In this document: positions 9,506 to 21,148 of the stretch, one piece after another
Layout of the letters: the number at the start of each line of letters is the position of its first letter
Numbering within the stretch: the first letter of the stretch is position 1
Program-made: the position numbers and the translations under genes
Notes under the pieces: generated by a model
The model's input: only the letters and a program-made list of their open reading frames with translations
What the model was told of the DNA's origin: nothing
The model's database searches: none
Assembly: GCA_037447655.1 (NCBI GenBank)
Contig: JBBHKE010002277.1
Coordinates: 1 to 26,625, forward strand
Direction: 5' to 3'
DNA from: Zygnema cylindricum
Taxonomy: Eukaryota; Streptophyta; Zygnematophyceae; Zygnematales; Zygnemataceae
Length of the DNA stretch: 26,625 bases

Positions 9506-10197
9506 CAGAGGTCGCAAAAGTCAAATTTTTTCATACCCGAAACCGACCGTTTTTTTTTTTTCAAAATCTGAGTAACCAACGCCCGACCGAGTTTTGTCAC
9601 GCTCCAAAATTGGTAACCGTTAACCGACCGTCGTTTACAAAAAAAAAAAATAACCGAATCTTGATTTTTCGCGACTAACCGTGCCCGCCTGTAACCGAAA
9701 AAGTACAAAATTAATCAATGTACGACGGAATAAGCCAATAATTATGATTTGTCGCGTTCCCTAAGATTTGCGAAATGAATAGTGTTAATATCGTGTCATA
9801 TTTGCGACGCTTTGTCGCGTTCCCTAATATTTGCGAAATGAATATTGTACTACCGTGTCAGATTTGCAACGCTTTTTCGCGTTCCTTTTGATTTGCGAAA
9901 TAAATAGCTTACTACAATACCGTGTCAGATTTGCGACGCTAATCATGATGTCACGTACTTCCACGATGCCAAAGAGTACAAAGTACAATAATGTTGGATT
10001 ATAGGGACAGTACAAAACTTTCATTTTTTTGGCTTTTTGGTTGACCGACCGTAACCGACCATTTTTTTTTTTCCTGGTGAATCAACCGACCGTAACCGCC
10101 CGACCCCCAAAATTTGGCAACCGAATCCGTTCCGGATCCGGCGCGGGCGGTCGGTTAACGGTCGGTCACGGTTTCGGTTGACCGTTTGCGACCTCTG
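9506..10197. mobile_element. Non-autonomous hAT-type transposon, 692 bp
   Basis: The element starts CAGAGGTCGCAAA and ends with the exact inverse complement, and both sides carry the identical 8-bp sequence TAACACGT (9498-9505 and 10198-10205). Eight-base duplications with CAGAGG-type TIRs are the hallmark of the hAT superfamily. Subterminal regions are crowded with AACCGACCG/CGGTCGGTT motifs on both sides, reminiscent of the AACGG-type transposase binding sites of Ac. The interior has three repeats of about 63 bp (9748-9943) built on TCGCGTTCCCTAA and TTTGCGAAATGAATA. No transposase ORF is present, so movement would need a transposase supplied elsewhere. The intact TSDs suggest a fairly recent insertion. 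Confidence 0.9.
9748..9943. repeat. Three direct repeats of about 63 bp inside the hAT element
   Basis: Units begin near 9751, 9814 and 9876 with TCGCGTTCC, then ATTTGCGAAAT(G/A)AATA, then CCGTGTCAGATTTGC(G/A)ACGCT. The copies are diverged by a few substitutions and small indels. Confidence 0.85.
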
Positions 10198-10205
10198 TAA
10201 CACGT
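10198..10205. repeat. Right target site duplication of the hAT element
   Basis: TAACACGT, identical to the copy at 9498-9505. Confidence 0.88.
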
Positions 10206-11304
10206 TGTTAATCGTTTATTCCGATCTTTATTGATATCGCGATATCTGGCGATAATCAACATATAAACGTACAGTTATCCAGACGTAATTCAAATCAGAC
10301 AAAAAACATATCCCGCCAAATTTTCACCGGTTGGCCGTAAATTCTCATATAGATTTAGGTAAGCACAGCAGATTGCCACTTGAACATCGCCGAAAATATT
10401 CGTACAGACACATACCAGCCACCAGATCCTTTGAATTCATGAGGGCCGTCCACCTAACCCGTCAGAATCTGCCTCCGTACCGACGGCCGCGCACAATTAT
10501 CTGACACCGCACTTGTAACATCCGCCGTTAACAGGTAGATATGGAGAGGTTCTGATAATGTTCGCCAGCATCGCAATGATTTTATGTTACTGCTCTTTAA
10601 AAAAAAAAAAGTTTGGACTATATCCAAATTTATTTGCGGAATCAGATGTTGGATTTGCTAATGTCAGGCTTTGCCAGTAATCGTACGGTCACGTTTACTG
10701 GCAGTAATATATTGATCACTTATCCATAGGCCAGCAAGGCAGCTATCGCCTACGTGGCTTATTTCAAATGACTACACGTAGGTTCCTGTTCAGACGCCGA
10801 GAATAGTCACAAATTCTAGAAGCACAATATCTAACGTCGTATCTGTACAGAAGGGACGAATTTAAGATTTGTAGAAACATATTACATTTTAAAATATATA
10901 CGTGCGTACTTTATTACTGTTCGAATTGCGTTATTATGTTTTAAACGCAAAGTCCTTTCCGCGAAGGTCAATGGATGGCAAAGGAGCGTCAGAGGATATC
11001 CTACGGCAAATAGTTTATCGTCGCTTTCGGTGGATTTAGTCCACCCTGTAAGAAGGCACATGGCCTTTGCCAATTTGAGGTTGTCGTCGCTCGTCGCCCG
11101 CGGATCATATCTTTTCTTTTCAGGTGTACCAATCGTACACGTCTAGTGTATGGCTAATTGGCTATTGTACTCCTTGACAACAGTTGAGAACACTAGCCAG
11201 ACACCGGATAGAATGAGCGTTTGCTTTGAAAACACGAAATCGGACAGTCGACGTTTTCGCCCAAAAGCTTGGAGAATCTTGCGGAATCTTTAGTAAACAT
11301 GTTA
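10206..11304. other. Spacer, no gene seen
   Basis: Mixed-composition DNA with only short ORFs (63 aa or less) that match nothing I recognise. There is a 12-base A run near 10600. No tRNA-like or other structured RNA was recognised. Confidence 0.55.
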
Positions 11305-11328
11305 AATATATATGTGTGTATATATATA

Positions 11329-11373
<45 letters not shown>

Positions 11374-11385
11374 TATATATATATA

Positions 11386-11446
<61 letters not shown>

Positions 11447-11490
11447 GCCATATATATATGTATATATATATGTATATATATATATATATG
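11305..11490. repeat. (TA)n microsatellite, interrupted
   Basis: About 185 bases of TA repeats broken by TG/GTGT and AAA interruptions. Its six frames give the Tyr-Ile repeat ORFs of the region, which are artefacts of the repeat. Confidence 0.97.
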
Positions 11491-14400
11491 TGGCTTGGTA
11501 CAAAAATATACTGTCTTTTCAGTAAACAACCTCACTTTTCACCCGATGGAGCCCCACCCTAACACTCAAACCATGGGAGAACAACCCTATTTGACAAAAT
11601 TCGTTAGTCTCTTTATCTTCGGGTAAGTTTAACTTGTTCTTGTTTATTTTTCACTTTTCCAACCTTATGGCTCCCTATGGTCCCTCAAAAGCGACGAGTG
11701 TATATATCCCCTTTCTTATCCTCTCCAATCCCTACTTCCATCCGTCATCCTTCGTCCAACCCTTTTATTAGTTCCCATCAGTTGTGTATCATTCTCTTGG
11801 TATATGTCCACCTCTTGTCCTTTATGCCTCTTGCGCATAATATTGGATGCACCTGTGTTTGATTGGGAAGAAACGACGCATCGCGTGTACAAATTATTTG
11901 ACTTTTTTAGGGTATTTTATACTCCACCCCTTATTCCGGTAAACCCCTCTTGTAACAAGTTTGATTTTCTTCACGCCCTTAGTTTGTTGCGATGTTACCA
12001 CTTTAATTACCCTACACTACAAGTTTAACGTCGTAATTTGTATCGTCTTGTAAAAAAGGCAATATGCACTTCAATTCCCACTCAGCTATTACGCAAGCGA
12101 TATCTTTAATATGGCGACATGATACACTTTCTTTTTTATTATTCGTGTCTTAGGCTAACCTCCCCGTGGGAATGTTTGTTCGATACATGAGAAATAACCA
12201 ATATGTCAATGTTTCTTATCTAGAGGTAGCAACAAGAGGATATGGATCGAATAGTTATCCCACGTAAAACTCTATTTCGTACCTTCATGAATTGTACGCA
12301 CATTGTCATTTACCATTGTTGGTGTACCAAAATTATTTCCTGCTCGGTTATCTTGCCCTTTCACGACACTTGCCACACATATAGCATTCCAACCCCCCAA
12401 CGTCTTCCATCCCCAATACCAATATATTTTTTACCTTTTGTTAAAACTTACACCCCTCTCGAATTTTGTTTTATTTTAACTGAATGACTTTTGTTATAAC
12501 TTTGGTTTGGTCCCCTCTTCTGTTGATAGAGGGACCCTCTTAAATGGTACATGAACGTTAACGTTAAATATTCCTTACAAAAATTCCATCACAGAGTTTT
12601 AATTATTATTTAAGGTGGCTTTTAAATTAACTCGTGGACATTTGTCGCTCGCAATATTCATGATTTCGGCAACAACACGTTTTTTCGTTTCCTCAAAGCG
12701 CATTGGTCGTGTTCGTCTTGTTGCAACGAGGGCGGTTTTATATCAAATTGTAGTTTTGTCCATATTATAAAAGTATAAGGGACTGTGCGCAATCATTTTT
12801 CTCCACCTCGGTTTGTTGCATTCATAAGTGTAGTGTGTTAAGCAGCGACTTTGAAATGGGTTACGTGATAGTTTTGTTTAGCGTTCAGATTGAGTGGTTC
12901 TCCAAGTTGACATTGCCAATTCTTATAACAACATTCGTTATAACGTCATCTTTCACGGGCTTTGATAGGTTGTGTCTACAATTAACCTTGTTTTTTTTTT
13001 TTACTCAAACCATGCACCTCATTTATCCCTTACGAAGACTTAAAAGGATCACTCACCTCAATGACGGAACACATGTATTTGTATGGTGTACCAAATAGAT
13101 GATAGGATTATTTAACAAAGACGGTCGTATAACAACACGTCTAAAATGTTTAATAATATTTGTACAACTTTATTTTATTACAAATGGAGTGTCACAAAAC
13201 CTTAAGATGGTGCATTATTATGGTTTATATAAAAAACTACCGTTGTTGATATTGTTTCATGCTATTTTAACCTATAATTACATGCATATCCATTTCAAAA
13301 AAAGTTAGTCAAATTACAAAGGGTTAAAGCATACCACGTTGTTATCTCGTTGAGTGTCTTGATTTTAAACTGGAGATTTGTAACAAACTCGATCAAAATA
13401 GCTAAACATAACTATAAAACCAAAAGAGTAAACCGCAAACCCGAGGTGATTATCCTCCATACAAGAAACATAGTATAACATTGTAAGTAAATCTACAAGC
13501 GTTTTCTTTTTATACTCACAATTAATAGTTGACCCAATGTTTTTTGGTTCACGTCGACTTCGTGTTGTTTGGAACTAAACCGGTTGGATAAGTATTGATT
13601 TGGAGATTGGGAGCCGAACAAAATCCGTTGGATTTCGTAAAATTGGAACATTCAAATTGTTAGACCATTAATAATGTTAAAAACGAATATGACATGCTAA
13701 AGGATACCAATAAAACCTCACGGCTACTTTGACAAATTTAACATACCGTTTTTTGTGCTTTTATGCACACAAACCTGTTGCACCTTTGTTACTTGAAGGT
13801 ACCACACCACCGTTCATTTCCACGTCAATTAATCGCATCGACTTGATGGAGGGGAATCAAAATGTTTTTAAAATGAGTGGATACAAATTATTATATTAAA
13901 ACCGAAAAATACAAAATTTGACAAACCGACCTACTTGTGAACCAAACGTTTTAGTACTGTTTGGTTCGTTTCATCGTACCCTAAATCCAATCAAGTGTTG
14001 TGTACCATTCAACTTGTGCAAGGTTACCTACTGTAAAATTCGTATAAGAACAATTTAACTATACTCCTAAAATCCACCCAATCAAACCGAAAAGAATAAC
14101 GGTGTGGCTGAAGTCGACCAACTTAATTTTCTAGCTTTGATTATTGGTAGATGTACAACAATTGTGTAGTTGTAGCTCATAGAGGAAAGCATTGAGCCTA
14201 AGGGACATTGAACCATTGATTTGCCACTATTATACTCACAATATTTCTCTGGTTCACATGTATGTAATTACACTTTACAAAGAGTTCACATGTTAACCAA
14301 TCAAAGTTAGTTATTGAACTGTTTCAGGGATCGACAAGGTGGACACTACACCACCAATTGTTATCAGCGTTATGTACGCTATATCGGCGCCCCCATTTTT

Positions 14401-14506
14401 GCAGGGTTTTACCTAAAATACAGTTAATAACACTAATTTTTTCTTTATGTTAAGTAAGGTTTTGGTGAATAAGCAAAAATAATTATAATTTACGATCTTC
14501 TTGAAT
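11491..14506. other. AT-rich region without a supportable gene
   Basis: Three kilobases with ORFs up to 87 aa and no recognisable protein family on either strand. A GT donor-like site (TTCGG|GTAAGTTT, about 11620) and scattered AT-rich palindromes occur, but nothing connects them. A decayed transposon is possible; I could not find TIRs, LTRs or polyprotein motifs to prove it. Confidence 0.5.
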
Positions 14507-14637
14507 AGTGTGGTGTACGAAAGTGTCAGTCCGTGTAAAATGGTACTTTTATAAGTAAAAAGTACAAAATATGGACTATAATAATCACGATCGCACGTAA
14601 AATTGCGCCCATAATAAAAAGCATAGTGGAATCGTAC

Positions 14638-14832
14638 CTATTTTAGTGTAAAGACATTGATCGCGTATTAGTTATACGGGAAAAATCCAGATTAGAGTTA
14701 TGAATAAATTAGAGTAAATGGACGGGACGGTGTACGATTTATCAGATTTTGTACTTTTACCTATTTTATTGTGAAGACACTGATGGCATATCCGTTGTAC
14801 CCAAATCAGCGTTATATGTAAATTAGAGTAAA

Positions 14833-14833
<1 letters not shown>
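14638..14833. repeat. Imperfect direct repeat, offset about 122 bp
   Basis: CCTATTTTA(G/T)TGT(A/G)AAGACA(T/C)TGAT begins at 14638 and again at 14760. Both copies end in AAATTAGAGTAAA, the second just before the A run. Confidence 0.7.

Positions 14834-14835
<2 letters not shown>

Positions 14836-14864
<29 letters not shown>
14836..14864. repeat. Poly(A) run of 29 bases
   Basis: Uninterrupted A run. It is followed at once by TTAGCGTTA-A-TAACGCTAA (14871-14889), a CG-containing version of the palindrome family found in the HAD introns. Confidence 0.95.
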
Positions 14865-14866
<2 letters not shown>

Positions 14867-15438
14867 AAAATTAGCGTTAATAACGCTAATTAATGTTTAA
14901 CACTAATAATTTATAAACGTTAATATCTATTGGCGGTGTACTGTGCGCCACAGATAGTACAGTGCAATGTTGTTTTGTACACCGCGAATCTTAATTAGAG
15001 TAAAGAAAAAAAATAGGGTAAAATATAAAAAAAAACAATCAAAGTTTTGAACGCTAATTTGTGTGATATAACTATTTCACAGAGGAAGTTTACTCTAATT
15101 TTTTTAAGTACTCTATATTGGGCTATGTCGGCATTAATTATCCACTCTGAAATTATGAACACTAAATCACGTAGACGTACAAAATCTGTCAGTCCATATA
15201 GTTTTGACGTCATTATGACGCTATAACTATATGTCGCGTTGAATGTCAGTTAATGTTCACACTGACGACGATGTTGTCGACGGACGAGAGTTATGCGAAC
15301 GGCTTTTTTAAGATATGATTGATTTTTTGTCTAGTGCGATTTCACGTGCGAGCGCGATTCTATTAAATCATTATTTGTACCTTTTTACTTATAAAAGTAC
15401 AATTCTGCACGGTCGGAGGTCGTCCGTACTCCACACAA

Positions 15439-17580
15439 TTTAAAACAATCCTTTATAATATATTTTTTACGCTAATTAAGCCTTACCTTAAATAGTATAA
15501 TGAAAAAATTCGAATCATTTGCTCTATTTAAGGTGATAGAGTCGAATTTTAGGACGACCAAATTAGTGTTATTTACTCTAATTACGATTCGCGGTGTACC
15601 TTTTATCGAATTTACTCTTACAATTACAGTTTTTGTTACAAAGACACTGTTGCGCCAGTGTTCACCGTCCCTTGGGGATTTTCAACATGTCCGGCGTATA
15701 TCCGGCAGGCGAACGCGACCGCTCATTCGTAGAGAATTTCCGTTACGTATTTCTCGCAATTTCACTGCTCCGTTCTCTTTCTTGTTTCATCATCGTACGT
15801 AAAAACGTGTCCAACAAAAGTACAAAACTTTGGATTATAAAATGACGAGTATTACGATAAAGCTTGTACACCGTTCGTACTCTATTTTGTTTTGTACACT
15901 TAGCATCCGAAAGCATCCGAGCCGCGCAAAAAAATCAGTTTTTTAGAACATGTAGACAGCTTAAAATACTTTTTTTAGTTCTATTCATAGTTTTTTTTTT
16001 TTGGTCCCGAAAGTTTGTCCTACTCTTAACCAGATAAGTTAGTGGCACACGCTGTCAAGTGGCCACCAGCTGTCGTTTTCCCACTCATGCCTTTTCTGGG
16101 AAGCTTGGAGTTGACCATCCGTACATATAGGGCACGTGAATGCCGTGTCACCAGGATATTTTCCACATCCTTGCGGCACAAAAAGACGAGATTTTGGCCA
16201 AGGCTGTCAGACGCCGCCAAAACCTGCAGACAATTAGTCGGTCAATTAGGAGGGAATAGATTTCACCGCCCTCAGGTAATGCCGGTTTTCCGCTAATTCT
16301 GATTGGTTGATGAATCAACGGTCACGATTCGGCTTCTCGTTTCAATCTCTCCCGAGTGACAAATCGATGCGCGATTATTGAAGCTTCCCTTACGCCGCGA
16401 GGAAGTCAATCAGAGATGTACGGTCTAACTCTGTACGCGAAGCGCGGTTCGTACGTAATTTGTACAGTTTAGTACAGTATAATTGACTAGTGTCTGATAA
16501 TTCAGTGAAACCCTCGTAGCCAGCTCAGACAGCTTCTGTTGGCGCGATTTTGGAAGAAGGTGGGACGTTAGTGGAGATTTTTCAATGGCCGGATTGTCAG
16601 CAATTTTCAATTTTGTCGCGGCCTACAGTCAGTGACGTCACCTTTGAATTCTTAATATTGTGTTTTGTGATTGAGTTGTCGCACTCCTATTATGACCACG
16701 AGGAAGAAAAGTTACAAAATTATTACTGAGAGCTGCTTTGGGGCGGCACTGAGAGCTGGCAAGGATTTGGGCTGCTTTGTCGGAAATAGCCACGTGGTCA
16801 AAATTTGTCGTAAATGGAATAACGGCTGCAGCAACCTGCCCCCAGCCTAAAACAACGGAAACAGCGGACGAAGTAAACGAGTGGTTCAGGTTGACCGCTG
16901 AATAATGTAATTTTGGATTTTTCAAGAACAGAGGTGACGACAAAAAAACTGTAGGACTAGGGATGTAAATATTATTTTTAGGAACAAAGGAAATTGTGCC
17001 GACGACGCCGACCTTAATACGAGAAACGCCACAAAAAACAAACTACAAAACAAAAATTGCCAGCAAAGATTTATCTCTACCTGTCGTAAACGGACTTTTT
17101 CCGGCCGGGAAAGAGGCGCAAGTACCTCCGTCAGATTCGCTTTGTCGGGTATCTCGATTTTCGTCATTTACATCGCATCTGATTCTGTGGGCGGCAAAGT
17201 CCGTTTCAAAAGTACGCACACCTAAATAAAGGACATAATGTGTGAATAAAGTACGCACAGTACCACGCACTATATAAAATGCAGTTTCGACGGCCAAGAC
17301 TTTATCAGACAAAATGTGTAAGAGACAAAGGATAGTTCTCACTTCGAGTACTATAGCGGTCATTATTAGCAACACGTAAGAGCAAAAATGTAGTGTCCAG
17401 CCAAAATAGTAAAGTGCGAAATCACAGGCCAATTAAATACGAATACAATATGTTAAACCCCTGTAGTAATGGTCGGTTGAAAAAACTGGGCTACTATTTC
17501 GGGTTTAGTTGCAAATCCGTAGATACTTAAGATACTGTAGAGAATTGAAGAGCCAAGTAAAGTGAATGATTTTGTTGGAG
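15439..17580. other. Spacer with short unassigned ORFs
   Basis: The stretch from about 16030 to 17450 is less AT-rich than its surroundings and has overlapping short ORFs on both strands (for example 16042-16296 plus and 17043-17432 minus). None resembles a family I know, and I do not call a gene. A copy of GTTTACTC/ATTACGATTCGCGGTGTACC lies at about 15571-15599, inverted relative to 14976-15003. TGACGTCA palindromes are at 15205 and 16633. Confidence 0.5.
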
Positions 17581-17583
17581 TAA

Positions 17584-18106
17584 GGGCGTGTTCCCATGTG
17601 TTCAAGTAAGGGTTTTTTTCCGTCGTTTTCACAAAAAATGGGACTTCCAACGATAAAATATTACGCCGTACTAAAAATGGGCAAAAACACAAGTACATTT
17701 TGCGTCATCTTGGAACTTGGAAGGTACGGCAATTTGGCGTTATTATCATCGCGACCCACTTCCAGCTCATCTTCACACTTGTAATGGAATCAATTCGCAA
17801 TCTGATTTCAACCAAAATAACACCCGAATGGAAAGCAAGTATTGCACGCGTGAAACATCTTCGAAAATTTTTGAACGAGGGAGAGTACACACTGTTTTTT
17901 TGCATGCTCGTCACGCGCATGTACTTACAAAAATGACAAACATGTACGGAAACAAAATCGCTGGGGTCCCAGACCTCCACTTTCATTCACGGGTCCTTTG
18001 CAAAAATTTACAACGTCCTCGTCTCTCCCCATATTTTTCATTCGACCGCTCCTCTTCCTCTCACCTCTAAATGAAATGCAACAATAATAGTATCAAATGA
18101 AAGATG

Positions 18107-18141
<35 letters not shown>

Positions 18142-18571
18142 ATTTTTTTAATATTTTTGGTCTCATTTTGATGGCATATCGAATGATGAATGGTAAGAAA
18201 AAGAAATCGGGAAGCCATGGCGGAAAGTTTACGTGTCGATGACGTCACAAGGTAGCATGACTTCGCAAGGCAGCATGCCTTCGCTATTTCACAAAACCTT
18301 GAACATCTACAACGTCACAAAAACCTCGACGTCTACAACCGTCGTCGTTTTTGTATACGTCACTAATTTTAGGAAGTTTCGTAGTCGTCTACATTTCGTT
18401 TTGTACTATCGTAGGCTGTTGCATATTTTGTAGACGTTAACCTATCACATATTTGAAGGAATGAAGGCGGAAGTAATGATTAACATATGAACACTTTGAA
18501 AAGTACACCGTAAAATCTGCCCTAAAATCCAATGTAATATTTTAAAGTTTCGGCTACATGGGAACATGCCC
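17584..18571. mobile_element. PIF/Harbinger-like non-autonomous transposon, 988 bp
   Basis: Terminal inverted repeats are GGGCGTGTTCCCATGT (17584-17599) and, inverted from 18571, GGGCATGTTCCCATGT: 15 of 16 bases match. Both ends are flanked by TAA (17581-17583 and 18572-18574). A TIR starting GGGC with a three-base TAA/TWA duplication is characteristic of PIF/Harbinger elements. The interior has ORFs up to 117 aa but none with a recognised DDE transposase or Myb-like motif, so it is probably non-autonomous. It carries a TA microsatellite and a TGACGTCA palindrome. Confidence 0.7.
18110..18138. repeat. (TA)n microsatellite
   Basis: About 14 TA units, inside the PIF/Harbinger-like element. Confidence 0.95.
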
Positions 18572-18574
18572 TAA

Positions 18575-20929
18575 CATAATTGTTTTTGAGGTCAACACTG
18601 TCTCGCGCTAGTTGTTGAGTTATACCACTTTAGTTGAAATGACTTTAAATATAATGGTCAAACGGGACGAGTACAAAAACAATTATGAGCAAAAAACAAA
18701 AAAATGCATTTCGTTTTTCTCTAACTTCAGGGGAAGGGTTATTAAGTTAGCGCAAGCTTACTAAAATGTATTTTTGCTCTTGTCTTAGACATTGCAACCA
18801 AGTTAATGGGAATTCTCGCTCAACAAAATATGGCTACGTGCTTAGAATTAAGGGAACATCGATAAATTTTTTGTCCAAACAGGGGAAATATAAGCTACGT
18901 GTTTCGATGGAAAACCCCTTTTGAAGTTAATAGTCGTAATTCAAATACTTGCTTTTGTGACCCAAATACATGTATAAAATATTGCTTGTTCATATAAGTA
19001 GCTACAACATAACATAATACGTTATAAACACGTTAGAGTAACAAAACGAAATTGTGGCTATCATACTAAGCTAGTTTAGTACGTACGGCACCAAACGTAA
19101 TGTAGATTGCAACGTACGTTTTAAACTCTTTAAATTAAAAAAAAAATTGCAAGAGTAACAACAATGCTTAAATCCTTTTTATACTCCATCACATTTCATA
19201 TGATCGCCAAATATATTTTTAATTCGATAACCTTTTTTTTTACATGTGTATATATGTCAACAGAAAAACCCTATATATCCCTTATGTCAACAGAAAAGTT
19301 GCTCACGGTTAAACTAAAAAGATGGCATAACAAGAAAATATAGATTTTTTTGGCGACACAGTGTATGACATCATATGATATCGCCATGCCATGTGGGAAC
19401 CATCACCAACGTTGTATATGGGTGTTGTATCGATATGCTTACCATGTGCATTGACAAACTACATCATAGCATTGATGCATACTGATGGATGTGGCACTAT
19501 GCCAATACATTTATCTATTACCTTACCCTCACAATAACAATGACGTCATCATGACAATATTCGATTATATTCGTGTCATTTTCCGTTAGCGTTTTTTATG
19601 TGATTTTAAATGTAGAATCACATAACCAATGGGGCTATTTCATGTTTTTGGAACGAAGTTGCAAAAAAATGGTCGTTAACAGCTGAAAACAAAAAAATAC
19701 ACTACCCCAATCCACCTCTCTAACAAAGGGCAAAATGTCCATTGAAACGGAGAGCTCCTTGGTTTCCACAAAAGACAACGGATCTTCTAGCACTTTGCCT
19801 TTCAAACAGAAAAATCGTCCAATAGAATTCTGTTACTCGTTACCATTATTACATACGACAACGGGACGGAGTGCTCTTCGTTTCAATGGGACAGTTGTTC
19901 AAATTATCATGGTGGCTGGGATTACGCACTGTAAAGCGCACTTTATAGCCGTAAGATTATTTTTTGGACGGACATAAAAAGCTCCAATCATTGAGAGCTA
20001 ACCCTAAAATGATATTTATTGGCTCAATGGTCCGAAACTCCGAAGCCCTAAAGTGGTACCGATCCCCGTTGGTCAATTATTTATAATTTGACATCTAAAA
20101 ATCGAATGGCGCGACTTTATTTGCTATTTTTCCGCGGTCAAACTTTGAAAGCTAATCGCGTGGCCTTCGATTCTGATTCGAGGAGAATCGGACGGCTTAG
20201 CGTCCGCCAAGCGCCGCCAAGTTTGTCAAACGATTTCCGTCAGCTTTTTCCGACTCGCATCTCTCTGACGTCCGTCTTTGAAATTCCGTTTTGGCGTGAA
20301 GTTTGCACCGGCGAGAGACTTCTCACTTGTGAAAATATGACGCGTTTAGGGACTTGGAGAAATTCTATACAAGGATTTTCTGTCGGGGAGGTCAATGACA
20401 ATCTTTTTGTGTCCGCATACATCTTATTTTGACGGGGGAACTGAAAATAACAGCTGGCAAAGTCCGAAATTATTTGTCGTTATTATTCGTAAATAGTACG
20501 AAATCTTACAGTACAAATGCGATAGAGGCCTTGAATATTACACCGGTTTGTATCCATTTTAATGAGAGGAGCGAAAATATATTCCCGGCACTGCAAAATC
20601 AAGGCTACCGGTGGGTGGAAACTTTTTCGATAACGACAAAGAAATATTAATGACAAGGAAATATGAAGACGTTTCACAATGTCTTTCGTTCCCTTTCTAT
20701 ACTGAAATTAATAATGACGTCATCCAGACAAAAGGAAACTGCGATGATCGGTCCATGTCATCGGCTTAAAATTTAAAGATGGTCTGGCGTCAACCCTAAT
20801 TAGCATTTAACTTTGCGATAAATATATTTTTAGAATTACCGTCAGTCCTCAATGGCCAGCGGAGAAACCGAGGAGAATCGACGAATAGTACAAAACGTAC
20901 AAAAAAAGTAAAACATTACTGTACCTTTT
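18575..20929. other. Spacer, no gene seen
   Basis: The longest ORF (20088-20432 plus, 114 aa) has no recognisable domain. ATGTCAACAGAAAA occurs twice (about 19254 and 19283). TGACGTCA is present at 19541 and 20715. No RNA gene was recognised. Confidence 0.5.
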
Positions 20930-21148
20930 CAACCGTGAATCGTAATTAGCGTTAATGTTTTTTTCGTCTCATAAAAGATCGTAACTCCGTACACACTTGT
21001 CGGATTGTGGATCTGACGGTTGCAATTGAAAGGTAAAAGTCTCAGCTTCCAATTGTCGGTCTCACATTGAAAATCGGACAAATGTGTACGGAGAAAAGAT
21101 GTTGTAAGTGGCGAAAAAAATGTAAACGCTAATTACGATTCACGGTTG
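20930..21148. mobile_element. Foldback MITE, 219 bp
   Basis: The first 24 bases (20930-20953, starting CAACCGTGAATCGTAATTAG) are an exact inverse complement of 21125-21148. Matching continues inward, including CTCCGTACACA.TTGTC near the centre of each arm, so almost the whole element can fold into one hairpin. It has no coding capacity. The related phrase CG(C/T)GAATC.TAATTAG(A/C)GT also occurs at about 14980 and 15575, so the family is repeated in the window. The target site duplication could not be fixed. Confidence 0.8.

Larger units (their letters stand above)
14507..15438. mobile_element. TIR element of about 0.93 kb with long imperfect inverted repeats
   Basis: About 105 bases at each end are inverted copies. 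The clearest block is GTACTTTTATAAGTAAAAA (14547-14565 against 15378-15396). The outer ends (GTGTGG.GTACG) and inner parts (TCGCACGT.AAAT.GC) also match. No transposase ORF is visible. The interior contains an imperfect direct repeat, a 29-base A run, and copies of the TTAG(C/T)GTTA palindrome family, so other small elements are probably nested in it. The target site duplication is unclear. Confidence 0.6.

Noticed and set aside
11520-11620. Possible exon ending at the donor TTCGG|GTAAGTTT
   Set aside because: No recognisable protein, no supported acceptor and no partner exon; GTAAGT occurs by chance in this much sequence.
11162-11626. Tyr-Ile repeat ORFs on both strands
   Set aside because: They are translations of the TA microsatellite.
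16042-16296. 84-aa plus-strand ORF as a small gene
   Set aside because: A competing ORF overlaps on the minus strand, and neither has a recognised motif or convincing start or splice context.
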